From Hemileia vastatrix (Eukaryota > Basidiomycota > Pucciniomycetes > Pucciniales > Zaghouaniaceae), in contig JASXTE010000008.1 of the NCBI GenBank assembly GCA_030280995.1, positions 7,149,001-7,213,000 on the forward strand: a stretch of DNA of 64,000 bases, in the 5' to 3' direction. Below, piece after piece: positions 33,863 to 45,299 of the stretch (its first letter is position 1; every line of letters begins with the position of its first letter). Below the pieces are notes generated by a model. The model did not search any database. It saw nothing but the letters and a program-made list of their open reading frames with translations, and was not told the DNA's origin. The position numbers and the translations under genes were made by a program.

Positions 33863-35027
33863 TGTCAGTATAGTCTAGTATATAAGTATGATATAATAGT
33901 ATTTATTTATGGTCCTACTACTTATTGATAAATGATTTAGTGATTAAACCTCAGGGGAAGACTAATAAAATAGTTATACTCAAGTCAAACTCACAATACT
34001 TGGATTTAAGTGCGTGCTAGTGGTGGAAAATAGATGAATAAAATATAGTTATAGCTTTATATAAAGATAAAATCAATTTATATTGGCTTTATAATATATT
34101 TCTAAAGGTTAATAATTGTATAGTAGTGTTTGTTGGAGTTGTAGTAATTGAATGATGATAAATAACTGTCAAAATCCCTCCTTACTTATACCCAAATCCA
34201 CTGGAGTGCACAGACCTTCAATCCAGATGATGTCACTGCTATCCCCGGCTATTACAGCACTGTGAGGGCCCATCACCTCCCCATGGCGTCCACTTCAAGC
34301 AGTTTCAACACCCAGACCTCCAGTAAGGACCCTCCATCACTATTAATAATAACACAGATCCATACCATAAATAGAAAACCCAGATAAAAGTGGATACCAT
34401 AAAGAAACAGGTAAAATAAACAATCAAAAAGAGATTTAATGAAACTAAAAGCATATAAAGGAAACAAATAAAATGTCCAAGCCCCCAATAACATCCCCAA
34501 GCATCCACATTAACCCAGAAACATCCTTCCAACCCATAAATCCGTGAATAACCATCCAAGGAAGTAATTTTGGCTGTCCAAACTGGGTGTATGTGCCTGA
34601 TATAGGTGTCTATGCTTCTGTAGGCGTTGTGAGTCCACTGATTTCGTCCATATGACCTAAAATAAGCAGAAAAACAAAGGTTATAGGCTATTAAGGGGCT
34701 AAAACCCACTTATATACCTAAATATACATAATATACTGCATATTTCACTGAATATGAGATTTATGTATACATATAAGCTTATGTAAGTCAATAATTACTT
34801 CATATCACTTACGATAAGTATATTATGACTCTGTTAACACCTTAATAAATATTATTAGGCCATGGATAAGCTATTTAAACTATTATAAGTTATATAATAG
34901 AATAATAATTATATATATATATAATAAAATAATATATATGATTATTTTAACCTTATTTTTAATCTACTTAAGGTTATCTTATTTTAAGCATAAGAAATAC
35001 TCAGTCCTAAGGATATTTAGGCTGACA
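33863..35027 (-). mobile_element. Solo LTR of the Gypsy C family
   Basis: A 1165-bp LTR, minus orientation (TGTCAGCCTAAATATCC...CTATACTGACA in element sense), flanked by AAACT on both sides (33858-33862, 35028-35032). It matches the 5' LTR of Gypsy C (59871-61022) end to end in inverse orientation, including TGATGGAGGGTCCTTACTGG and GGAGGTGATGGGCCCTCACA. Open frames across it are not genes. Confidence 0.93.
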
Positions 35028-35085
35028 AAACTTCTCTAGTCTTAACCACCTCTTTTCAAAAACCATCAACACAGAACACAGATGT

Positions 35086-37660
35086 CTTAAAAAGCTCAAT
35101 CCACAGCCTCAACCCCCAGTCGGGCACCTCCAAGCTCACCCTCCTGTCCAGATGTAGAGCTGCCTCAACAAAAATCCAGTTCTAATGATTCATACCATTC
35201 CCTTTTTTCAGCTCAAGATGTGGATCCTCAAGTGAATGTGACATCTGGTGAGTAATTTTTTTATATAGAAGTTAAAACCTTTATTAAAATTTCATTTTAT
35301 ACATTTTTTTATTGATGTAGAAGCTTTAACTGTTGCCCCTCAACAACCCTCCAACACTGTGGAGTCAGGTGATGCAGTGAACAGTGAATCTGACACATCA
35401 GGTCAACACCAGTAACATTGTTCTTTCTACAGAAGCTGATTGTTTTTTCATAGATGACATACCTCTTGCTCAAGAAGCCAAAGAAAGAAAACCATCTTCT
35501 TCAAGCCATGTATTGAAAAATGAGGTGTATAAAATTTCTACTGAAGAGTTTATCTCACAGTACACCAATTTTTAAACTGGTGTTGAATCACTCTTAAATG
35601 GAACTTTACTTGCGGATTCAGCTATGAAGAAGGTGCAGGATCTTTTGGATCTTGTCCAAGAGCAGAAAAATGGTCAGTTTTTTCACTGTTTTCATTATAA
35701 GTATTTAGTAGTAATTTTTTCTTTCAGCTGTTTCTTCTGGGTCTCAGCTTCCTCCAGAAGAAAAAATGGTTATCATTGACCTCACCACTGATGATCAACC
35801 CTATAGGCGTCCAAAAAGAAAATCAGCTGCAGCAGCCCCTAACTATAATATACCTACTGATTCTGAGGATGACACCTTCAACCCTGCTTAAAAGAAGAAG
35901 AAACTTACAAAAAAATCACTCACCACAACAACCACCAACCCTGCCACCCAATCTTCAGCTCCTTCAACATCCAAAATTGTGTCTGATAAAGCCATCCCTA
36001 CTACTGCTTCTCCAACTGCTCCTCTCATCCCTATCTCTGCTGCTCCTGCTCTTTCTCAACCTGTAGTTTCCACCCTTACAACTGCTTCCCCTCATCCCAC
36101 TTTACTAGCCCCAACTTTATCAACCTCAGCTCCTTTAAATGTTGCTTCCAGACCTCCACCACAAAATTTAACCCAGCCTCCAAGTGCCAAAGATACCATC
36201 ATTCTACTCTCTAAATCCAATACCCCAGCTGTTTTCACTAGACCTCTCCCCTCTGTCACTACTTCTGTCACAACTTCTGTCCCAGCTGCTTCTCCACCTT
36301 TAGCCACTGGTCCTACTTCTATCCCACCTTCTCAGCCTCCACCTGCCCTCACACCCACCTCAGCTTCAAAAACTCAGTTAGACCCTCTCCAGCTCCCCCT
36401 CTCCCTGAATCAACCTCAACTTCTACCAAAGAAAGTGACAACTACATTCCCCCCTTTGAGAGATCCTACCAGTTTATCTTTCCAGAATTCAGAGACAAAA
36501 TCACTGAAATTTGTAGAAGATATGAACCAAGATTACCCAACGAGTCCTGGAGAAACTTGGCATTCCAATCCTATGAAATCCTCAATCAACATTCTGCTCT
36601 TAAAGCTCTGTCGCCAATGGATTTAAGAAACATTAACCTTAAATTCAAGTCATCATCTTCTACTGTTGGAGAGTGGCTCAGTGAGGTCACTACACTTGGT
36701 AAATATTTTTTCTTATTTTTCACTTTTATTTTATTTATCTGGCTTACAAGTTCCATAGCCCCTTCGTTCCTCCAACCATCTTCCTTTGAACTTTGGAACA
36801 GAAAGGATGTTTTTGACATGAAGATTTTGAAGCAGAGGTCTGCTCATGTTACTAGTTTATTCATCAACCTTTCTTCTCTTGCACTTCCATCCGAATCAAG
36901 TAAGCGTGATTGGGCCAGCTTAATCATGGAATCAATCCAGCTATCAGGAAATACACTTGAATCATCCAGAAGAGATGTTTCCAAAAAAAATGCGAATGAA
37001 GAGAGTGTTCTTAATATTATCAAGGACATTGACAAGATGATGTACAAGCAAAAAGTTGACGTTGCAAAAATTGGCTCAGCTTCTGATGAATCATCTCTCA
37101 CTATTTCCGTCAAGCATCTGGCTAATCTATACAACAAGATTCTTTACATGGTTCAATGTCTGGCACTCTTAAAAGGATATTCATATTGTGATGGCTTCCT
37201 GCAAGATAGAGTAGCATCAGGCTAATAAGTGCAAGAGAGCTCAGCTAGGGCAGGAGCAGGACCTATCCTTGCTACTTCAAGGTCAAAGTTAATTTTTTCC
37301 TACCTTGCTTACTTTTTTGCTGCTGGTGTTAGGGGACTCTTCCTGAGCTCAAGTGATGCTAGAATGGCAACTCAATCCACTTGTGGGGAGTTGATTGAGG
37401 TAACTAACCTGTTGATGGGAAGTAGTTCACAACAGCATGATGTTGCATGGCCCAGGACCCATGCTCTTATTGTTGATACCATAGTTAACTCACTATGTCA
37501 AAAACAATTTTACATTCCTCTTTCTCTTTCTCTGGAGCAGGTCTCCAAATCTATTTCACATGACTTTATAGAGCAATGGACTATTGATACAAGTGAAGGG
37601 GAAATACCATGGATAAGAACATCCGCTAAAAGATCTAGACAGCCACAACTTACTTTCTAA
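35086..37660 (+). pseudogene. Protein Y: Ser/Thr/Pro-rich cargo protein with SUMO-interaction-like motif
   Basis: A multi-exon plus-strand gene. Apparent exons from 35086 (ATGTCT then an early TAA), joined by GT-AG introns at about 35247-35321, 35399-35430 and 35674-35736. They encode acidic, Ser-rich sequence, then EEKMVIIDLTTDDQPYRRPK (about 35763-35815), whose VIIDLTTDD matches the hydrophobic core plus acidic flank of a SUMO-interacting motif, followed by a basic KRKS patch. A long Thr/Ser/Pro-rich linker (35930-36420) leads, after a frameshift near 36370, to a folded-looking region FERSYQFIFPEFRDKITEICRR, a likely 60-bp intron at about 36701-36760, then helical sequence to 37210 and, past two adjacent stops, to 37660. 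No known fold recognised. It precedes X-prime on the same strand. Stops at 35092, about 35573 and 35889 indicate decay. Confidence 0.6.
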
Positions 37661-38267
37661 TTAGATTTATTGATTTTTTCTTGAAATTCATTTATGTTAA
37701 TTGTGTTGTTGAAACCATAGTTCAAAAATATGAGATTCATTTGGTTGCATAAAATACACTTTTTTTAAATTTTTTTAAACATTTATCACTTTGTTATTCA
37801 CTTGTCGATATTTAATGAATTTTCTTTTGATTATTTTTACATATGATGGTGTTGCAATGAAATTTTCCAAAATCTAATAATATGAAATGTTATTATGAAG
37901 TGTAAGAATGTATATGAAACTTATTTTTTTGTATGTTGATTATTGGATTTGATAGCATACAAATGATAACAGTAATTGTGTCTTTCTCTTTTCTCACATT
38001 TCTGTTCATAAATTTTTTGGATCATTTTGGTGAAGCCAAACTTATAATGCATAATGCATGAAAAATATTTTTTCTCCAAATAAAATGTTGGAATTTTTAC
38101 ACCTTTTTTAAATCTTATTTAAAACAACCACCATTTACAGTCTTTGGTCCAAATTTAATTTAATTTTATAACAAGCCAATACATTTAAGATGGAACCTAT
38201 TAGGGAAAGTATGTCAATTTTTTTTTATATTTCTAATTTTCAAATATTGACAAGAAAAAAAGTTGTT
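37661..38267. other. AT-rich spacer between Y and X-prime
   Basis: No gene supported; probably Y terminator and X-prime promoter region. A possible upstream Met at 38190 followed by GTATGT...ACAAG could be an alternative 5' exon, but the splice would not keep frame. Confidence 0.45.
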
Positions 38268-40410
38268 ATGACTGATCCTCAGGAAGACCCTGAGTCACCA
38301 CACTCTCAATCATCTGAATCTGTAATTAGAGAACGCCTGCGGCACCAACACAGTCATCAAAGAAGCCTTTCTCAACACCCAAATCCTTCTGAACATGATT
38401 CTCAATTACGCTACTATTTTTATCCGTATATTGGTTCACCTAGTACTAGATCTGATTCTATCCCTTTTACCCAAGACTCCCCTTGCCCATCACATACTGC
38501 TTCCCCATATCCTTCACCACCAATACAACTCCCACAATTCTCATTCACCCCTCAACCTCCTCCTCCTCCTCCTCCTCCATCCCCATATCATCAATCACCT
38601 TTACCCCCACCTGGTCCACCAGGTCCACAAGGCCCACCACCACCAACACCAGGTCCACCACCTCCACCACCTCCACCCCCACCAAATCCTCCCAATGTAC
38701 CATCCACTCCACCTGGACCCAGTGGTGGGGAAACTGGTGAAAATCCTAATGGTAAATAAAATTAATGTTTGATTTTTTTATTGCAAATAATATAAACTTA
38801 TAACTTATTAAATCTTTTTTTTTGGTAACAGGTTAGTATTTTTAAATTATTGGTTTTCTCATATGTAAAAAGGACAGATAATCACATTTTATCTATTTCA
38901 GAAACAGCACAACCTCCTGATGATAGAGAATTTTCAGAATTTTTAGCTATTAATGATTATTCTGCAGAGTGTGGTATGTTTGGAAAATTCATTATTTTTG
39001 TATATAATTTCTAATCTCTATGTGGCCCATTTCAGGTACAGCTGGCTTGGATCCTAAGTCATATATCAAATTTCACAAGCATCAAGAACACACCTCCAAG
39101 AGGAGAAAAACTGAAAACACTACAAAAAAGAAAACTGCCAATTTGGCTTCTAAATCACCTATTCCTTCTGCCTCCGCTCCATTGGGTTTCTCCATTATTT
39201 CTTTTGCTAGACTCCTCCTAGGAATTGACCCAGCTACTCATAAAATTCCTGATCCTCCTTCCAATGAGATAGTCAATCAATGGCGCACTTCCCAAACTGA
39301 GAGGGAGAGGATGATTAAAGCAATTCAGGATAAGCCACATACAAAATTAAACCCAGCTCAGCGACAGTTAGTCATTAAAGCTGAAACCCAAAAACTTGTT
39401 TCAACCTTCAAAAATCCAAAATTTGTCGCAACTACCGACTATGCTTTACCTCCTGGCCAGATGATCAATACAAAGTGGAAACGTCAAGCTGAAGCACAAT
39501 TGGCCCAAACTGGTATAAGCTGTTTTTGCTATCTTTGGGGATCTAGTATGGATGGAGATTGGAACTCTACCATAATCACTCACATTGTTCTTGGATGGAA
39601 GGCCTGCTATCATGGTAAGGGTTCGATAAACTTTTAAGTTTCAGATGAGTCTGTTACAGATGAAGAAGTTTTTAGCATCCTAGAGAGGTGGATCTCTGGG
39701 AAGTCTAAAAAATTTGCTGATATGTCAAAAGATAAATCATCTGAAACTCAAAAGCTTGAAAAGGTGAAGTTGAAAAAGTGAAGGTTCAAATGTCTAAAAG
39801 AAGAAGAGATGTAAGCATGTTCATTTTATAGCTTTTCAAAAGTTTTTGAGACTAAATATAATATTTTTATAGTTGCATGATGGACGAATAAACATGGCTT
39901 CATCTTTTTTTGGTCCCTGAAATGGCTGTATTATTCAAAGATATCTGTATTCACTCTGATACTGAGGAAGGCCAAGATGGGAGTAGATTAAAACTTCAAA
40001 TTCCTTGGAGAAGTGCAGGTTTGGTTCAAAGTTTAAATGGACTTGACAGGGGGTCAATGTCCAAATCACTTGTGAATTCTAAATCTCAAAAAGCCAAGGC
40101 ATCTATCAAAAAAAAGTTTGATCGAAAATTGAAGGTCACTCAACCCCCAGGAATGGAAGGTGGTCAACCTGTTGCAGGTCCCAGCAGTTTCCCTATGGAT
40201 GATATTGGTGAAGAAGCTTTTCCTGGGGATCTTCCAAAAGCCTTTTTAGATGAAACATACTACAATAATTTGTCTGTGGTAGAGCAGTCCCTTGTTGATA
40301 CTGAGACAAAAGTCAATTTGGAAGATTTAGCAACTGTTATAGAATTTTACTGTTGCAAAAGTAAAGCTACATTGAATGCAGAACAACTTAAATTGTTAAA
40401 GAAAAATTGA
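38268..40410 (+). pseudogene. ORF X-prime, second copy of the X family
   Basis: Exon 1 from Met 38268 (MTDPQEDPESPHSQ) is rich in Ser then Pro, with a poly-Pro tract (38555-38700). Intron 38752-38901; exon 2 38902-38973 (QPPDDREFSEFLAINDYSAEC); intron 38974-39035; exon 3 39036-39614 (GLDPKSYIKFHKH, a Lys-rich patch, LGFSIISFARLLLG, GISCFCYLWGSSMDGDWNST). Then a very short GTAAGG...CAG gap (39615-39644), VFSILERWISGKSKKF, an intron 39810-39872, and a last exon with HSDTEEGQDGSRLK, PWRSAGLVQSL, FDRKLKVTQPPG, ending at 40410. Stops near 39778 and 39918 break it. It aligns block by block with X (27512-28260 plus 15888-16213) on the opposite strand of the same transposon. Probably the second conserved CACTA protein; role unknown. 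Confidence 0.7.
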
Positions 40411-41406
40411 ATGCATTACTTGTTCAAACTTATTGAAGCTATACTATATTTGGTAAAAAACTTTCTAAATATTAACCTTATTTTTCATCATAGCTTGGAG
40501 GATACATGTAATTCCTTTTACATACTCTTAATTTCCTTTCCCTAAGTTTATAAAATTTCCTATAAGCTAAAAAAATATTTAAAAACAGAACTAAAATTAG
40601 AATGAGTATTAGAAGGGGTTTGATTGACTATTGATGATTAGTGAAAATATTTTATTTTTTCACCTTTTTATAACTCTAACTGCAGTGTAATATTTTTTTA
40701 CAACTCCTTTTATTTATTGCTATAGGTGAAACCTCACTTGAACAAATCATATATGTTTTTTTTTGAACATGGTGAACTATATCCCTGAAACTATGATGCA
40801 ATTTTATAAGTTACAGGTTTGAGTATAATCTGAGTATGTGCTTTTTATTATATATATTTGTTTTTAAAAGCTTTATAAGTATAAGTCTATTTTCAAATTG
40901 ATATTGTACCTCTTCTACCATCAAAAAGTCACTAAATCATTCTAAAAAATTGACATTGTTGGCCATTATTCATCTTTGAAATACAGTAATATTAAGAAGA
41001 TTATAATAGTCCCTGTAGGATAAATTTTCATGACTGAATCATAATTACCTTTCATTAAAAATAACAGGGTATGAGACTTTTCTATGTGCCTCCATTGATT
41101 TTTTTCCTGGTAAAGTCTATGATGCCAACCTACAGAAAGAAAATTATGAAAATTTATTTCATGGGCCGTGAATAAATGGTGTAAGCATAGCTAAAATGGA
41201 GGACTTCTTTTCAGGAAAAAAAGCTAATACAGCACTGAGGCACAATTTCCAGAAGTCACTCAAGATCAAATAAGATAGAAAGCTTTAACAATAAGCAGTG
41301 CAATATACTTTCTCTAATATTCTTTTTGGTACAGAGATACTCAGAGTTTTGGTCTGGCTTGTAAGTTATTTAAGCACTGAAGTTACTTTAAGATACCTGA
41401 AAAACC
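40411..41406. other. Right subterminal region of giant CACTA
   Basis: AT-rich, no gene supported; runs to the right TIR. Confidence 0.5.
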
Positions 41407-41441
41407 ACTTGACTGCAAGTCGTCTAAATTTTGACCTGGTG
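41407..41441 (-). repeat. Right TIR of giant CACTA
   Basis: Inverse of CACCAGGTCAAAA / TTTAGACGACTTGCAGTCAAG; pairs with 11933-11967, followed by ATT (41442-41444). Confidence 0.9.
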
Positions 41442-41444
41442 ATT

Positions 41445-44137
41445 GGGAGGACTTACTTTTAGACCCCAATCTCACCACCCCAAAACTTTTCCGCATATCT
41501 TTCAATAAAGATATATTACCAATCTTCTTCCTTGAGCTTGAATTAAATATAATTGAGAATCTTGAGAGAGAACAGAGACTTGATAAAAAACTTGATGAAT
41601 ACTTGCAGAGAAGAGAAACATTAAAGAGAGAAAGTTGAAAATCCACTTGGTATATCTCCAAGGGAGCTGACCTACTACAACCTGGGATTTCCACATCTTG
41701 GGAAGAGGTTGTAGCACTAGGGTGATCAGCCCTCCTCATTCTAAAAAAGACAGACCCTGACTAGAGCCCGAGCCACACTCCAAAAATCCAGAGGCAGCAC
41801 CCACTTCTCTTCTTCTCCTACAACAATCCATGCACTGGCACATTGAAGATAAACCAGGCCTGGTCTCCCAACCATCCTCTCCAGGGGATAATAACCTCAT
41901 GTGAAGTCTCCTTTCATCTTCACCAGTCAACTCCAAACTGATTCCCAAATCAAATTGATAATCAATTCTTGCCTGAAAATCCATCAAGAATGGCCCACCC
42001 AAAGCAGCTTTAACTTTTCCCTTAGCAATATAAAAATGAACCTTCCCTGAGGCTCCACCAACATCTAACTCCACAAACTCAGAAGTTCCAACCAATTCTG
42101 TGACATGGCCACCAATCCCTCTTAAATTTCCACAAATACCAATTTGATGGGCAGGCCCAAATGAGTAGCCTCAAAAAAAGAAATCAGGTTTATCTGAGAA
42201 CCTGAATCCACCAATGCCCTTGCCTCCCTGCCATTCAGAGTGACATTGACATAACCCAGAGGAGCAGAAAAATGAGTTTCCAACCCCTCACCAAACTTTT
42301 CAGCAGAATCACAAATGTATTTCACCTCCCCAGAAGAAACTTTTCTCCTGGTCAACAACTTTTTCTGTCTATCAGCCAACCCTGGACTGATAGCATACAA
42401 TTCCCCATAAGAAAGGGAAACCTGACCCTGATTCATCCTTTCAATAACAGATTCCATAACATTAGATTGACCAGAAACCACTGGCCTCTCAAAGTGAGCC
42501 CTTGGCTTCACTACCTTGGTCTTAGAAGCTTCTTGAGGACCAGCACCACCAACATATTTACCATTAACAGAAACCAAACCAGATCCCTCACCAGAACCTC
42601 TAACTCAAGCAGGCTTTGGAAATGAAGCCAAAGGAAAATCCTCCTCAGAGTCAGAATAAAGCTCCATTGGCATTGGCTCACCATTCATGTCCAATGCACC
42701 AAAACTGGGGGGGCCCATGTCAGCCATACCCTTCTGCATCTTGTACAGCTCCTCTTTTCTGTACCTCTTCCCAGCTGCACTCAGCTAAGGATCCACCTTT
42801 AAAGTATTTGGCTTTGGTTGGGCCTGAGAACTTCTATTAGGCCTTCCCACCTTCCCTGCTTCCACATCATAAACACCAGCCAAGCATTCTCCACTTGAAT
42901 GTCCACCACAGGAATACAACTCCAAACCACCCAAACAAGTAGAAAAAGAGACCTTATTGACCTCCTTCCCCTTTCCCTTGACGGCATCATCCTTCTTACC
43001 AGAAGACTTCCCCTGATCAGGAATCTCCTCAAACCTTGGCCTCCTTTGATTGAGACCACCCCTTCTCCTGACCAAATCAACAGGAGCCTGCCCCTCACTG
43101 TGCTTCACAAATGAACCATCAGGGAACTTGAAAACCCTTCCATCAAATTTCACCTTTCCTTCAGACACATCCCTGTTCAATGCCCAACAATAATTGGACC
43201 TGTGCCCCCTCCTGCTTCAATAAGAGCAGACCCAAGGATCACTCCTACCAGCCCTCCTATCAAAATCTCTAGGCTGAGAAGGTGCCTTATTGACCTTCTT
43301 AGCCTCCTGGAAAAAAATATGCAGCTGCTTTGTGAGATCAGCCAACTGCTTCACCACTGGGTCCCTCTCCTGTTTGGGAACCTGCACCATATTTTTCTCC
43401 TCCTTCTTCACCCTAACTTCCACTTCAGCCAAAGCCTCACTGACTTTGCTGACATATTTGGCACACCCTTCCTGATAGGTTTCCACAGACAATAACTTCA
43501 AATGGGCCTCAACAGCCTCCTTCACCTTATCCAGAGCAAACAACTTCTGGTCCCTATTAGAAAGAGTCTTCATCAAGTCCTTCCTTGACAGCTCCTTCAA
43601 CACATCCATCCTGACATCTCTAGCCAGGGCAGACCAAAAAACATCCTTGGCAGCATTTTCATGTGCCAGCTCCTCCACTTCCACCAAGTATTCCACCACA
43701 GGATCAAACTGTAGCAGAAAATTTCTGTAAATATGCAAGTTACCAACAGCAGCATAAGATTGCCATTCACTGACAACCTTGTTCAGATCCACCATAGTGA
43801 ACCTGACAACCCATCTATCTACCATCTCCCTACACAATAACTTCCAATCCCTCTTCTTGTAGCCAGACATGGCCACAATCTCCTTCTCCACTGCCCTATC
43901 ACCAATGAAGAAGATAATCTGCTTCACCATGTCCAGGTAAGAAGCACCATCCACTCCAGAAGCAGTTTCATACTTCTCCAGAAACCACTTGACATCCTCC
44001 CCATTAAACTTGGTACCGTCCCAAGTTTTAATCCTAACACACTCCTTGACCATCACAGCAAGAGGACCATCTCCCCCACTGACAGTCACCACAGGAATAG
44101 AGGAACCAGAAGCCATTCCTCCAGACCAAAACACCAA
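41445..44137 (-). pseudogene. Gypsy A gag and protease
   Basis: Minus strand from Met 44137 (or the better-placed Met of MASGSSIP at 44116). Gag (to 43217) has IKTWDGTKFNGEDVKWFLEK and WKLLCREMVDRW, typical of fungal Gypsy capsid. Next is a zinc knuckle whose second Cys is a TGA: VCSY-stop-SRRGHRSNYC, in the C-x2-C-x4-H-x4-C pattern. The same frame continues through stops at 42785 and 42604 to YGELYAISPGLADRQKKLL and the retropepsin ARALVDSGSQINLIS (DSG active site, about 42190), then, after a -1 shift near 42122, FVELDVGGASGKVHFY and LGGPFLMDFQARIDYQFD. It ends at the CACTA insertion with KSFGVVRLGSKSKSSQ. Structural protein and processing protease of the element, inactive in this copy. Confidence 0.88.
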
Positions 44138-44186
44138 AAAGAGACAACCAAAGAAAACCGAGATTCCAAAGAACTAGCAAGTTCTA

Positions 44187-44203
44187 CCCCAGGTTGGGCA
44201 CCA
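44187..44203 (-). promoter_or_regulatory. Gypsy A primer-binding site
   Basis: TGGTGCCCAACCTGGGG on the minus strand, 4 nt after the 5' LTR end, in the position and with the TGG start expected for a tRNA-primed site. The tRNA was not identified. Confidence 0.6.
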
Positions 44204-44207
44204 GAAA

Positions 44208-45299
44208 TGTAGACAATCCTATAGTACTAGCTATAGGACTTGACCAAGGGAGTTGGAGAAAAACCAGAGAGAAAATCCCCTGTCCCTTTAGAAAAATAGA
44301 TTGAGATTTACTTGCTAAAGTAAGTTGGTTCCTGTTTTCTAAAGCCCCTTTTTCAACACACTTGACTGCTTAATGAGCCAAGAAAGTAGCCCCCAGATAG
44401 ACTACCAGACCAAAGAACTGAAATGTAAACCAATGTCCACACCAGAGAAAGCAAAGATACTTGATGTAGGCTGCAAATCCACACCAGAGACAGAAATGAT
44501 ACTTGATATAGCTTGCAAGACTATACCAGAGAACCTGTTTCCAAAGTTGAGTTAAATGAAGAACTAACCTTGCAACAAACACAGCCAATTGTGGCCAAAA
44601 AACAGTGAAAACTGAGTGAGGAACAAGGATATCACCTCCAGATGGTTGTATGATAATTAAAGTTGCCCCAAACTGTCTTATTCAGTATGTACACACAGAC
44701 CACTATCTAAGAGCCCATTCACACCAACAAATTTGGCACCTGTACCAGCCAAATTGAATAAAAACCCTCCAGAAGCGCTCCCCAAACTTCTAAAAAAGAG
44801 GCGGGCGGGCCGCCAGATGTCGGAGGTGCCGCCTGAAGCGGCCTGGCCTCCCTGAAGCCAGAAAACCAATAAAAACATCTAATCTACTTAGAAAAATTCG
44901 CTACAACTACTAAAACTCTTAAAACGCAAAATTACACTATAAAAACATTGGGACATGAAATATAGAGCTAAATTAGCCCTATCTAATGGTACTAAGCACT
45001 TAACCCTAAGACTTAAGGTTAGCCCTTAAAACATGAAGAACAAAATTAAACAGCTATCTTTTGTAACTGAAAAATGAGGAAATGACCCCTTAAAACTTAG
45101 AATATGAAAAAGATTAACAAGACATGAAATATAGAGAAAAACCGGGGCTATCCAATGATAGTGTCCACATACCAGCAGTCCAAATATTCAAAGAATAAAA
45201 CCAGAAAAACCCCCAATTCTTCAACAGATGCCAATTGAGACATGCACAAACTGCGCCAAACAACACAACAAAGGCCCCTGCCAATGTTGGAAGACCACA
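44208..45299 (-). repeat. Gypsy A 5' LTR
   Basis: 1092 bp, TGTAGACAATCC...GGAAGACCACA on the plus strand; same length and nearly the same sequence as 2883-3974. Open frames inside it mirror those of the 3' LTR and are not genes. Confidence 0.93.

Larger units (their letters stand above)
11933..41441. mobile_element. Giant 29.5-kb CACTA (EnSpm) transposon with cargo
   Basis: Bounded by TIRs beginning CACCAGGTCAAAA and continuing TTAGACGACTT-x-CAGTCAAGTG at both ends, with the 3-bp target duplication ATT at 11930-11932 and 41442-41444. Removing the element and one ATT rejoins the Gypsy A frame as SSKSKSSQLRTSSVSSTPF-type sequence, parallel to the intact duplicate at 11404-11545. Contents in order: tnp2 transposase (minus), ORF X (minus, split by another CACTA), SNF2 ATPase (minus), palindrome array, solo LTR C, protein Y (plus), ORF X-prime (plus). 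Minus its two guests it would be about 17 kb. Two copies of X on opposite strands suggest a composite of two CACTA elements or an internal duplication. Confidence 0.9.
2883..45299 (-). mobile_element. Gypsy A LTR retrotransposon, split by the giant CACTA
   Basis: Full-length Ty3/Gypsy element on the minus strand: 5' LTR 44208-45299, primer-binding site, gag-protease 41445-44137, then after the 29.5-kb CACTA insertion the polymerase 8025-11932, a 4-kb 3' region with two plus-strand genes, and the 3' LTR 2883-3974. The two LTRs are both 1092 bp and nearly identical by eye, so the insertion is fairly recent. The polymerase belongs to the Gypsy clade common in basidiomycetes. Coding parts carry several stops, so this copy is not autonomous. 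A solo LTR of the same family sits at 57751-58843 in the opposite orientation. Confidence 0.92.

Noticed and set aside
34273..34709. Tyr/Phe-rich open frames
   Set aside because: They lie wholly in the solo LTR C and recur in the Gypsy C LTR (60202-60604); LTR sequence, not genes.
38395..38772. His/Leu-rich and Ser/Thr-rich frames over the poly-Pro exon
   Set aside because: Frame shadows of the Pro-rich exon of X-prime, explained by CCT/CCA codon repeats.
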